Source: CAVTWS01 sp963732655
GTDB lineage: Bacteria > Actinomycetota > Acidimicrobiia > Acidimicrobiales > SHLQ01
DNA: 64,000 bases
NCBI GenBank assembly: GCA_963732655.1
Contig: CAVTAI010000005.1
Coordinates: 1,116,001-1,180,000, forward strand
Direction: 5' to 3'
Shown here in pieces: positions 43,849 through 51,377 of the stretch. The notes under the pieces were generated by a model, which did no database searches, was not told where the DNA came from, and was given only the letters and a program-made list of their open reading frames with translations. How positions within the stretch are numbered: position 1 is the first letter of the stretch; every line of letters begins with the position of its first letter. Made by a program: the position numbers and the translations under genes.

Positions 43849-44958
43849 GTGGTCGATGTCGCCGCGGACCGTCCTCGGTCCCCTGTCGCCGCGGACCGTC
43901 CTCGGTCCCGAGTCGCCGCGGACCGACTTCGTTCGCTCGTCGCCGGGCTCCTTACCGCTCGGGGTGTCCCAGCCGCCGATGCCGCCACGGTCGCCGAGCT
44001 TCTCGTCGAGGCCGACCTTCGCGGCGTCGATTCGCACGGCGTTCACCTCGTCGCCATGTATGTGGAACGGTTGGCCGGTGGTCATCTCCGGCCGGTCACG
44101 TCGATCACCGTCTGTGCCGATCATGGGGCCACGGTGCACCTCGATGGTGGGATGGGGTTCGGGCAACTCGCCGGGCTCGAGGCGGCCCGCCTGGCCGTGG
44201 AGCGCTCGGGAGAGCACGGCGTGGCGACGATCGCCGTGCGCGAGACCACCCACCTGGGCGCCCTGGCGGCCTACACACAACGGGTGGCCGCGCAGGGCCG
44301 GATCGCTCTGCTGGTGCAGAATGGCCCGACGGTCGTTCCTCCCTTCGGTGGCATCACTCCGCTGTTCTCCACCAACCCGCTCTCCTATGCGGTCCCCGCG
44401 GCGACGGAACCCACGATCGTCTACGACATCGCCACCACCGCGGTGGCCGGAAACAAGATCCTGCTGGCCAAGAAGCGGGGCGATGCCACCATCCCCGAAG
44501 GCTGGGCCAACGACGAACGCGGCCGCCCGACCACCGACACGGCCGCCGCCTCGGTGTTCAATCTCCAGTGGTTCGGCGGCCACAAGGGTTTCGGGCTCGG
44601 GCTGCTGGTCGAGCTGCTCGGCGGGCTGATGGCGGGCAGCTCGTACGGCACCACCGAGCACACCGATTCGGAGCTGGTGGGCCGTCAGCGGTTGGCCAAG
44701 GGGTTCACCCTCATCGCCATCGATCCGGGCCGGTTCCTGCCGCTCGACGAGTTCCGACGTCGCGTCGACGAGTTGATCACCGAGATCCGTGGGTCGGAGA
44801 GGGCCGAAGGCGTGGACCGCATCTGGCTGCCCGGTGAGATGGAGCACCATCGACGCATCGAGCGCACCGAGAACGGCATCCCCCTGGCCGACGAGTTGGT
44901 CGTCGAACTCGACCGTCTCGGTGCTGAGGCGGGCCTCCCGGCGCTGGCCGGAAACTGA
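43849..44958 (+). CDS. Ldh2-type malate/L-lactate dehydrogenase family oxidoreductase
   Basis: A 369-residue NAD(P)-dependent oxidoreductase of the Ldh2/MdhC/AllD-like family, which oxidises 2-hydroxy acids or ureidoglycolate. Typical segments: GVDSHGVHLVAMYVERL (catalytic-region SHG), TTHLGALAAYTQRVAAQGRI, FSTNPLSYAVPA, and GGHKGFGLGLLVELLGGLMAG. The GTG at 43849 follows the upstream stop by 2 bases. The N-terminus holds three 9-residue copies of an AADRxRSxV unit encoded by a 27-bp tandem array; only the last copy matches the family. In the cluster it may oxidise an alpha-hydroxy acid for the 2-oxo-acid enzymes. Confidence 0.83.
   Translation: MVDVAADRPRSPVAADRPRSRVAADRLRSLVAGLLTARGVPAADAATVAELLVEADLRGVDSHGVHLVAMYVERLAGGHLRPVTSITVCADHGATVHLDGGMGFGQLAGLEAARLAVERSGEHGVATIAVRETTHLGALAAYTQRVAAQGRIALLVQNGPTVVPPFGGITPLFSTNPLSYAVPAATEPTIVYDIATTAVAGNKILLAKKRGDATIPEGWANDERGRPTTDTAAASVFNLQWFGGHKGFGLGLLVELLGGLMAGSSYGTTEHTDSELVGRQRLAKGFTLIAIDPGRFLPLDEFRRRVDELITEIRGSERAEGVDRIWLPGEMEHHRRIERTENGIPLADELVVELDRLGAEAGLPALAGN
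43861..43941 (+). repeat. 27-bp in-frame tandem array at the start of the Ldh2-like gene
   Basis: Three units (43861, 43888, 43915), each beginning GCCGCGGACCG, encode Ala-Ala-Asp-Arg-x-Arg-Ser-x-Val. The third unit runs into conserved family sequence (VAGLLTARGV), so the first two look like duplications of it. The period is divisible by three and the frame is kept. Confidence 0.88.
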
Positions 44959-44971
44959 CCGGTACCGGGAC

Positions 44972-46150
44972 ATGCCTGCCGACTTCGGTCTGAGCCCCGA
45001 GTTGGAGGACATGAGGGCGCGGGCTCGGGCGTTCCTCGCCGACGAGATGGCACCGGAACGGCTCGCCGGCCACGTCGACCCCACCGATCTGACGGGGTTG
45101 GACGACCGATTCGAGCACACCCATCATCGGGCGGCCGGAGCCGCGGGTTTCCTCGGGCTCACGGCGCCGATCGAGTACGGCGGCGGCGGTCACCCCCCGA
45201 GCTGGGGATCCGCCTACATGTACGAGGCGGCCTACGCCGACGCACCCTCGATCGACACCGCGTGGATGTTGTGCGGCGGGGTGGTTCGTCAGTACGGCAC
45301 GCCGGCCCAGAAGCAGCGCCTGATCCCCGCCATGGTGGCCGGGGAGCTCACTGCCTGCATCGCCTACACGGAGCCCGCCGCCGGCACTGACCTCTCGGCC
45401 ACGGCGACGGTCGCCACCCCCGATGGCTCCGGATGGCGGTTGAGCGGAGAGAAGACCTTGATCACCGCCGCCCACAAGGCGGACCTGTGTGTCACCACGG
45501 CTCTCACCGATCCGCAGGCGGGGGCGCAGTCGGGCATGACGATGTTCCTGCTCGACCTACCGGCCGACCGCGTGGAGGTGAAACGGCGCCCCACCGTCAA
45601 CGGATGGACGCTCTCCGACATTCGTTTCGACAACGTGCCGGTCGGCCCCGATTCCGTGCTCGGCGAGGTCAACGCCGGCTGGCCCCAGCTCACCGGCGCC
45701 GTGGCCCAAGAGCGCTCCGGCATGGCGCATGTCGCCTGGGCCACGCGCGTCGTGGAAGGCCTCGAGGCGTGGGCGTCCAGCCGTCCGCTCGACCGCGCGG
45801 ATCGTAACGCCCTGGTTCGGCTCCGGGTCGACGTGTCCGCGGCGTGGCGACTCTCGGTTCGGGCCCTGGCGGTGGCCGACGCCGGAGAACCGGCCCTGGC
45901 CGAGAGTGCGGCCGCCAAGGTGTGGGCGACGGAGTTGTTGGCTCGTCTGGCGCGGATCGGATCGGAACTCGTGGGTCTCGAGGCGCTGGAGTGGGGATCT
46001 GTGGCCGGCCCCTTGCCGGGCGTTCCCCTCGGGGGTCGGCTCGCGTACGAGGTGCTCGAGCGCATCCATCCCACCATCTCGGTCGGCGCGAACGAGCTCC
46101 AGCGCGACATCATCGCTCGTGTCCTCGGCTTGCCTCGGGGATCGTCATGA
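44972..46150 (+). CDS. Acyl-CoA dehydrogenase, larger subunit of a probable heteromer
   Basis: A 392-residue acyl-CoA dehydrogenase. FAD- and substrate-binding regions: CIAYTEPAAGTDLSATAT, GWRLSGEKTLITAAHKAD, and the C-terminal SVGANELQRDIIARVLGLPRG. The position normally holding the Glu of the xxEGTxE motif reads ISVGANE, as in several actinobacterial FadE subgroups whose catalytic base lies elsewhere. The ATG at 44972 comes 13 bases after the preceding stop, and its stop overlaps the next acyl-CoA dehydrogenase gene (ATGA). Adjacent overlapping FadE pairs in actinobacteria commonly form alpha2beta2 enzymes in steroid-type degradation. Confidence 0.85.
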   Translation: MPADFGLSPELEDMRARARAFLADEMAPERLAGHVDPTDLTGLDDRFEHTHHRAAGAAGFLGLTAPIEYGGGGHPPSWGSAYMYEAAYADAPSIDTAWMLCGGVVRQYGTPAQKQRLIPAMVAGELTACIAYTEPAAGTDLSATATVATPDGSGWRLSGEKTLITAAHKADLCVTTALTDPQAGAQSGMTMFLLDLPADRVEVKRRPTVNGWTLSDIRFDNVPVGPDSVLGEVNAGWPQLTGAVAQERSGMAHVAWATRVVEGLEAWASSRPLDRADRNALVRLRVDVSAAWRLSVRALAVADAGEPALAESAAAKVWATELLARLARIGSELVGLEALEWGSVAGPLPGVPLGGRLAYEVLERIHPTISVGANELQRDIIARVLGLPRGSS

Positions 46151-47139
46151 CCGCCGCTGACCCGTCCGTCGCCGAACGCGAGCGTGCCCAGATTGTTCGG
46201 AGGCATGTGGAGCAATGGGGCGGACGTCCACGGGCCCATGCGCTCGTCACCGATCCGCTCGGCTTCGATCCCACGATGGTCGTCGACGTCCGCCGCTGGC
46301 TCGACCCGACCCGCGCCACCGACACGGTGCTCGCGGCGATCGAGCTCGGGCGTGTGCCCGCTCCCGGGCCGTGGGTGCTCGGCGTCGCAGTACCCGCATG
46401 GCTGGCGGCAGGCGGGGGGTTCGACCTCGATACTGAGGCCATGGCGGCATGGGCCGATGGCGCCGACGTGGAACTCACCGGCGGTCACGTCACCGGCGTC
46501 GTGAGGCTCGTGCCCTACGGAGCCTGGTTCGACCACCTGTTGATCCCCGTCGCCGGGGTCGTGGTGGCGGTCGCCACCCGCGACGCGGGAGTGAGGTCTC
46601 ACCCCGCCGAGACGGTCGGAGCCGATCGATGCCTCACCTTCGAGCTGGAGCACACACCGGTAGAGGTGATGGGCGAGGCGCCCGACATGCTGCCGCTCCC
46701 GACTCTCGCCCTGGCCGGTGAGCTGGTGGGCGTGGCCGACGCCGCGCTCGAGGTGGCGGTGGCGCGGGTGCGCGACCGGCGCCTCTTCGGGCGGGCGGTC
46801 GGTTCGTATCAGGCGATCCAGCACCGGCTCGTCGACGACCACATCGCCATCACGAACGCTCGATTCGCCGCCCTCGACGCGGCCGCCTTGATCGATCGGG
46901 GGGAGTACTCGGTCGGTGAGGCCCACGCCTCCTGCCTCCTCGCCATCGAGGCCGCACTCGACGCCACGGCGACGGCCCACCAAGTGTTTGGCGGTGAGGG
47001 ATACCACGCCGATCGGGATCCGGGGCTGTTGTTTCGCCGCGCCCGTGGACTGGCGCCGCGACTCGGTGGCCGACGCAATCATCTTCAGGCCATCCATCGG
47101 GCCGCCCAGCTCCAGGCATTCGTCGAAAGAGGCGTGTAG
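46147..47139 (+). CDS. Acyl-CoA dehydrogenase-like protein, smaller subunit of a probable heteromer
   Basis: A 330-residue divergent acyl-CoA dehydrogenase. The C-terminal helical domain is clear (LAGELVGVADAALEVAVARV, RRLFGRAVGSYQAIQHRLVD, TATAHQVFGGEGYHADRD). The middle beta domain is degenerate and lacks the usual Thr/Ser-rich FAD loop. The protein is short by about 50 residues and ends without the EGT/NEIQR motif. This asymmetry with the preceding gene and the 4-base overlap suggest a heteromeric enzyme with one active site per pair. Its GTG-started neighbour downstream overlaps its stop by one base. Confidence 0.8.
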   Translation: MTAADPSVAERERAQIVRRHVEQWGGRPRAHALVTDPLGFDPTMVVDVRRWLDPTRATDTVLAAIELGRVPAPGPWVLGVAVPAWLAAGGGFDLDTEAMAAWADGADVELTGGHVTGVVRLVPYGAWFDHLLIPVAGVVVAVATRDAGVRSHPAETVGADRCLTFELEHTPVEVMGEAPDMLPLPTLALAGELVGVADAALEVAVARVRDRRLFGRAVGSYQAIQHRLVDDHIAITNARFAALDAAALIDRGEYSVGEAHASCLLAIEAALDATATAHQVFGGEGYHADRDPGLLFRRARGLAPRLGGRRNHLQAIHRAAQLQAFVERGV

Positions 47140-48785
47140 TGCTCGATCCCACCCACCTGGCTCCGCACGCCGTCGCCCGCTGGGCGGTCGCCACCCCCGA
47201 GACGGTGGCCGTGCACGAGATCGACGGCCGCCAGCTCACCTACGCCGAGCTTCACGACGATGCCCTGCGCTGGGCCGAGGCGCTCCGCCGGGTCGGTGTC
47301 GGCCGGGGGGACCACGTCGGCACCATGATGCCGGCGAGCGTCGAGGCGCAGCTCGCCCTGCTGGCGTGCGGATGGTTGGGCGCTGTCGAGGTACCCGTGA
47401 ACACGGCTCACCGGGGGCAGATGCTCCTCTACACGCTCGAACACGCCGATGTCACCACCCTGATCGTCGCCGCCGAGCACCTCGCCGTTCTCGCGGAGGT
47501 CGCGGCCGCCCTGCCGCTTCTCGGAACCGTGATCGTCGTCCCCTCACCGTCGTTCTGGCCGGGAGATGTCACGTCAGGACGTGCAATCTCCCGGCCAGAA
47601 CCGGATGGAGGCGGTGGGACACGCCAACGCGAGCCGAGGTTCATCGGGGTGGCGGAGATGCTCGACGGCGTCGGTCCGGCCGACGATCTGCCCGGCCCGC
47701 AGGTCCACGACGTCGCCGCGCTGCTGTTCACCTCGGGGACCACCGGTCCGTCCAAAGCGGTGATCGCCCCCTGGGGCCTCATCCACGCTATCTGGTCGTG
47801 GGTCCCCGATGATGCCGTGATGCCGGGGGAAGGCTTCTACTGCTCGTTGCCGATGTTCCACAACAGCGGACGGTCCGGCTTCTGCAACGCCATGGACCGC
47901 GGCGCGACCTTCATCTTCCGAGACAAGTTCAGCGTCACGAACTTCTGGTCCGACGTCCGCTCCGCCGGAGCGGTGGTGGCCGCACTCGTCGGGCCGCTGA
48001 CGTCGCTCGTCTACGGGGCCGCGCCTCGGCACGACGACGCCGACAATCCGCTTCGGGGCGTGATCCTCGGCCCCATGATCCCGAACATCGTCGACTTCGA
48101 GGAACGGTTCGGGGTCAGGGTCGCCACCTGCTATGGCCAGACCGAGTGCGGGTGCCCGATCACCACCGGCTGGGACCATGGCCCATGGGCCAACTGCGGT
48201 CGGGATCGGCTGACCTGGCCGTTCAACGAGGTCCGGCTGGTCGATGAGTACGACAACCCGGTTCCGGCCGGGACGGTGGGGGAGATGGTCGTCCGCTCGC
48301 CCGAGCCGTGGACGATGATCCTCGGGTACTACAAGATGCCCGAGGCCACGGTCGAAGCGTGGCGCAACGGGTGGTTCCACACCGGCGACGCGTTCAAGGC
48401 TGACGCCGACGGTTGGTACTACTTCGTCGACCGGCTTCGAGACAGCATCCGGCGACGGGGAGAGAACATCTCCTCGTTCGAGGTCGAGGCGGCGGTGTCC
48501 GGACACCCCGACGTGATCGAGTGCGCGGCAATCGGCATTCGGACCGAACACGGCGACGATGAAGTCATGGCCGCGGTCGTGGTCACCGACCGGGCGACCT
48601 TCGATCCCGCTGAACTCGTCGGGTGGCTCGAGCCCCGGATGCCCAGGTACATGATGCCCCGCTACATCGAGGCGTTCGACGATCTCCCCCGCAACCAGAC
48701 GACGAGTCGGGTGCGCAAGAACGAGCTGCGCGCCCGAGGGGTCACCGAGACCACCTGGGTACGGCCGTCGCCACCCGGCCGCTGA
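47139..48785 (+). CDS. AMP-dependent acyl-CoA synthetase/ligase
   Basis: A 548-residue ANL-superfamily ligase that activates a carboxylic acid to its CoA thioester through an acyl-adenylate. Motifs: the P-loop LLFTSGTTGPSKAV, the TCYGQTECGCPI adenine-contact block, GWFHTGDAFKAD, and the hinge/C-domain start RRGENISSFEVE. The expected catalytic Lys region is RNQTTSRVRKNEL. The GTG at 47139 shares one base with the upstream TAG. The N-domain contains a stretch (about residues 138-160) encoded by a 50-bp palindrome that interrupts the usual spacing before the P-loop. It is likely the entry step for the acid degraded by the acyl-CoA dehydrogenase pair and hydratase alongside. Confidence 0.87.
   Translation: MLDPTHLAPHAVARWAVATPETVAVHEIDGRQLTYAELHDDALRWAEALRRVGVGRGDHVGTMMPASVEAQLALLACGWLGAVEVPVNTAHRGQMLLYTLEHADVTTLIVAAEHLAVLAEVAAALPLLGTVIVVPSPSFWPGDVTSGRAISRPEPDGGGGTRQREPRFIGVAEMLDGVGPADDLPGPQVHDVAALLFTSGTTGPSKAVIAPWGLIHAIWSWVPDDAVMPGEGFYCSLPMFHNSGRSGFCNAMDRGATFIFRDKFSVTNFWSDVRSAGAVVAALVGPLTSLVYGAAPRHDDADNPLRGVILGPMIPNIVDFEERFGVRVATCYGQTECGCPITTGWDHGPWANCGRDRLTWPFNEVRLVDEYDNPVPAGTVGEMVVRSPEPWTMILGYYKMPEATVEAWRNGWFHTGDAFKADADGWYYFVDRLRDSIRRRGENISSFEVEAAVSGHPDVIECAAIGIRTEHGDDEVMAAVVVTDRATFDPAELVGWLEPRMPRYMMPRYIEAFDDLPRNQTTSRVRKNELRARGVTETTWVRPSPPGR
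47552..47601. repeat. 50-bp palindrome inside the CoA-ligase gene
   Basis: A 16-bp arm (47552-47567, GTTCTGGCCGGGAGAT) is exactly complementary to 47586-47601. Inside it, after a 2-base mismatch on each side, CACGTC (47570-47575) pairs with GACGTG (47578-47583) around AG. It is read in frame as Phe-Trp-Pro-Gly-Asp-Val-Thr-Ser and so on, with no stop codon. Only one copy was seen in the window. The length and symmetry recall palindromic elements that insert into genes. Confidence 0.85.
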
Positions 48786-48849
48786 CTCGCGGACCGAGTT
48801 CGCCACCCCCGACCGAATGACCAATCCACTCCCGACAGAGAGCACGACC

Positions 48850-49653
48850 ATGGCCGACCGATATGAATTCCAGTTCTTCCGCTCCGAACTCGACGACGAT
48901 GGTGTCCTGACCATCACCTTCGATCGTCCGGAGCGGCGCAATGCCCTCAGCCCGGGGATGCACGCGGAACTCGCACCGCTGTTCCTGCGGATCGCCGCTG
49001 ACCGCCAGGCGCGGGTGGTCGTGTTCACCGGGTCGGGCGACAAGGCGTTCTGCGTGGGTGCCGACTTTGGTGGCATGCAGGACAACCTCGATGCCGGCTA
49101 CCCCGATGGCAACCCGGACCTCATGATCGGTTCCGCCCTCGTGGTGCGATCGCAGCTCATGATCCCGCAGCCCTGCATCGCAGCGATCAACGGCGATGCG
49201 CTGGGCCTCGGTGCCACCATCGCGCTGTTCTGCGACATCACCTTCATGGCCGACACGGCGCGCCTCGGCGATCCCCACGTGACGGCCGGCCTGGTCGCCG
49301 GCGATGGCGGCGCCATCCTCTGGCCCCTGTTGCTCGGTCTCAACCGGGGCAAGGAGTACCTGATGACGGGCGACCTGATCTCGTCGGAGCAGGCGGGTGC
49401 GTGGGGGCTGGTCAATCACGTCACCACCAAGGACGATGTGCTCGCCTCGGCTCTGGCGCTCGCCCGGCGGCTGGCCAAGGGCGCGCAGATCGCGCTGCAG
49501 TTCAACAAGCGGTTGGCCAACATCGAGCTCGTGGACCGGGTGAACAAGGTCCTCGAGGCGTCGCTCGCCATGGAGTGCGTGACCTTCGAGACCGCCGACC
49601 ACCGCGAGGCGGTCCGGGCGTTCCTCGAGAAGCGACCCGCCGTGTTCGGCTGA
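48850..49653 (+). CDS. Enoyl-CoA hydratase/isomerase family protein
   Basis: A 267-residue crotonase. Landmarks: FDRPERRNALSPGM, AFCVGADFGGM (oxyanion hole), INGDALGLGATIALFCDITFM, then DPHVTAGLVAGDGGAILWPLL, where hydratases usually have their acid/base residue region. The C-terminus VTFETADHREAVRAFLEKRPAVF carries the EAV.AFLEKR pattern of the family. A start at ATG 48850 is preferred (AGAGAG upstream); an in-frame ATG at 48817 would add 11 residues without similarity. It follows the ligase in the same operon. Confidence 0.85.
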   Translation: MADRYEFQFFRSELDDDGVLTITFDRPERRNALSPGMHAELAPLFLRIAADRQARVVVFTGSGDKAFCVGADFGGMQDNLDAGYPDGNPDLMIGSALVVRSQLMIPQPCIAAINGDALGLGATIALFCDITFMADTARLGDPHVTAGLVAGDGGAILWPLLLGLNRGKEYLMTGDLISSEQAGAWGLVNHVTTKDDVLASALALARRLAKGAQIALQFNKRLANIELVDRVNKVLEASLAMECVTFETADHREAVRAFLEKRPAVFG

Positions 49654-49757
49654 GCGCAGCGAGCGGCCTCATCTTTGGGGTGTCCGGCGCTTGCGCCTAC
49701 GCTCACGGGCGCCGCAGCGACGCTGTTGGACGAAGCCAGTACGAGGAGTCGGTGACG

Positions 49758-50270
49758 ATGGGTGCCAATCAGCGGGACGCGATCAAGATGTCCCAGGAAG
49801 AGATCGTCTCGTTCATCGAGCGCAGCCGGATCGCCACCATGGCCACGGTCGGACCCAACGGCATGCCCCACCTGGTGGCCATGTGGTACGGCGTCATCGA
49901 CGGCAAGATCTACTTCGAGACGAAGTCGAAGTCCCAGAAGGTGACGAACCTCCGGCGTGACCCCAACATCGTGGCCTCGATCGAAGCGGGCGACACCTAC
50001 GACCAGTTGCGCGGCGTCTCCATCGAGGGCACTGCCCACATCATCGAAGACACGAGCGACCCCGAGTGGTGGGCGACCGGCGTCAGCGTGTTCGAGCGAT
50101 ACACCGCGCCGTACACCGAGGAGACCAGACCCTTCGTCGAGATGATGATGAACAAACGTGTCGTCGTGCGGATCGATCCGACTCGGATGCGGAGCTGGGA
50201 CCACCGCAAGCTCGGCATGGCCACCATGCCCGTCGGCGGGACCACCGCCGAGTTCTTGAACGAGGCGTAG
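49758..50270 (+). CDS. PPOX-class F420/FMN-dependent protein
   Basis: A 170-residue split-barrel protein of the pyridoxamine-phosphate-oxidase-like superfamily. MSQEEIVSFIERSRIATMATVGPNGMPHLVAMWYGV is represented here by its conserved parts IATMATVGPNG and PHLVAMWYG; KSQKVTNLRRDPNIVASIEAGDTY, cut as KVTNLRRDP and ASIEAG, follows. The C-terminal RVVVRIDPTRMRSWDHRKL includes the usual closing strand. GAGGAG lies 9 bases before ATG 49758. The last 8 codons and stop are the first unit of a 32-bp tandem array. It is the last intact gene of the GntR-led run. Confidence 0.8.
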   Translation: MGANQRDAIKMSQEEIVSFIERSRIATMATVGPNGMPHLVAMWYGVIDGKIYFETKSKSQKVTNLRRDPNIVASIEAGDTYDQLRGVSIEGTAHIIEDTSDPEWWATGVSVFERYTAPYTEETRPFVEMMMNKRVVVRIDPTRMRSWDHRKLGMATMPVGGTTAEFLNEA

Positions 50271-50401
50271 TGGGTGGAGCCGAGTTCTTGAACGAGGCGT
50301 AGTGGGTGGAGCCGAGTTCTTGAACGAGGCGTAGTGGGTGGAGCCGAGTTCTTGAACGAGGCGTAGTGGGTGGAGCCGAGTTCTTGAACGAGGCGTAGTG
50401 G
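50247..50401. repeat. 32-bp tandem array repeating the 3' end of the PPOX gene with its stop codon
   Basis: Units begin at 50247, 50279, 50311 and 50343, with a 27-base fifth unit at 50375. They are identical: GCCGAGTTCTTGAACGAGGC followed by GTAGTGGGTGGA. Unit 1 contains the last codons (Ala-Glu-Phe-Leu-Asn-Glu-Ala) and TAG of the PPOX gene; the others repeat them beyond the stop. The absence of differences between units implies a very recent expansion or active homogenisation. Confidence 0.93.
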
Positions 50402-50423
50402 CGCAGAGCAGCCGAGTTCCGGC

Positions 50424-50847
50424 CTACTCGCCGACCCGGTCGTCGGCCAGCTCGCACAAGATGTCGAGGTGACCGAGGTGGCGTGCCGTCTCCTCGATCA
50501 GATGGAGCATGATCCAGCGAACGTCGACGATCTCGCCGCGCCCATTCGGCCGGGCGGCCACCACGTCGAGATCGGTTTCTGCGGTGGCCTCGAGCACCCG
50601 GCCCCGCTCGCACGACGACTCGTACAGCTCGATGAGGGTCTGAAGCGAGTCGTCGGCAGCCGAGTGGAACTCCCGGTCCGGGTCGTCATCCCACGGCGCA
50701 GATGCCCAGGGCTCTCGTTCCTCCTGGTCGCCGAACACGCGCGCCCTTGGCCACCACGCCGCAGCGGTACCAGTCGAGCATCGAACGAAGCGAGGTCCGC
50801 TCGTCGCCCCGGGTGACGGGATCGAGTCGGGAAGGCTGATCGGTCAC
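50424..50847 (-). pseudogene. DinB/DUF664-like protein, internally deleted and frameshifted
   Basis: The N-terminal part (GTG 50847; TDQPSRLDPVTRGDERTSL to LDWYRCGVVAK) and the C-terminal part (WDDDPDREFHSA, DVRWIMLHLIEETARHLGHL) lie in different frames joined near 50735-50745. Compared with typical DinB/DUF664 proteins, the helix between VVAK and the DDDP segment, which normally holds a metal-binding His and the LLGLVRH-type motif, is missing. The remnant is about 140 codons, so this is more than a single-base error: part of the four-helix bundle is gone. The C-terminal metal-binding His pair region (EETARHLGH) remains. Its start overlaps the SnoaL gene stop (GTGA). Confidence 0.65.
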
Positions 50848-51350
50848 CGGACGGTCCAATCGGGAGTTGCCGGGAACGGGAACGTGTCGAGCGCGGCGGC
50901 GCTGCCCGGTGCGGAGGTGCGCGCCAAGGTCCCGTACCAGCGGCGGTCGAACCACCAACGTCCGTCGACCCGCCGGTAGCGATCCTGGTAGAGCCCGTAG
51001 ACCTTGGTGAACCGCCCGTCAGCCCTCTCGAGCCGGAGCTCGTTCATGTAGAAGCGCGACGTGGCGACATTGGGGTCGCCGCCGGTCCCGACGTCGATCA
51101 CCGAGTTCAGGATGACGAACTCGAAGAACGAGAAGTCCTCCAGCGACGTTCCGACGAACCGTCCCAGCTCGTCCGGCCCTACGATCCGCAACGGGTCGCC
51201 GACGCGGCGGTCCACCTCGATCACGATGTCCGGTCGGAAGATGTCGTGCAGCTCGGCCCACGCCCGCCGGGTGACGATGTCGGCGTACGTCGCTTGGAGG
51301 CGCGAGATGGCCAGGTAGTCGACGGTCGACTGGTCGAATGCGTTGTCCAC
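50844..51350 (-). CDS. SnoaL/NTF2-like protein
   Basis: A 168-residue cone-shaped alpha+beta-barrel protein. The N-terminal helix DYLAISRLQATYADIVTRRAWAELHDIF (in part LQATYADIVTRRAW), the VDRRVGDPLRIVGPDEL strand region and the C-terminal GLYQDRYRRVDGRWWFDRRWY hairpin are typical of SnoaL-like nuclear transport factor 2-fold proteins. Related proteins are polyketide cyclases, dehydratases or ketosteroid isomerases; catalytic residues are not identifiable. The GTG at 51350 is placed 7 bases from a TAGCGT -10 box and lacks a ribosome binding site. The stop overlaps the DinB remnant. Confidence 0.75.
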   Translation of the reverse strand: MDNAFDQSTVDYLAISRLQATYADIVTRRAWAELHDIFRPDIVIEVDRRVGDPLRIVGPDELGRFVGTSLEDFSFFEFVILNSVIDVGTGGDPNVATSRFYMNELRLERADGRFTKVYGLYQDRYRRVDGRWWFDRRWYGTLARTSAPGSAAALDTFPFPATPDWTVR

Positions 51351-51356
51351 GATCCG

Positions 51357-51362
51357 ACGCTA
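51357..51362 (-). promoter_or_regulatory. -10 box of a leaderless SnoaL-gene transcript
   Basis: On the minus strand TAGCGT ends 7 bases before the GTG at 51350, so the transcript should begin with the start codon. The box lies in the 27-base gap after the stop of the large upstream gene. Confidence 0.5.
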
Positions 51363-51377
51363 CCTCTCGGTCGAGAC

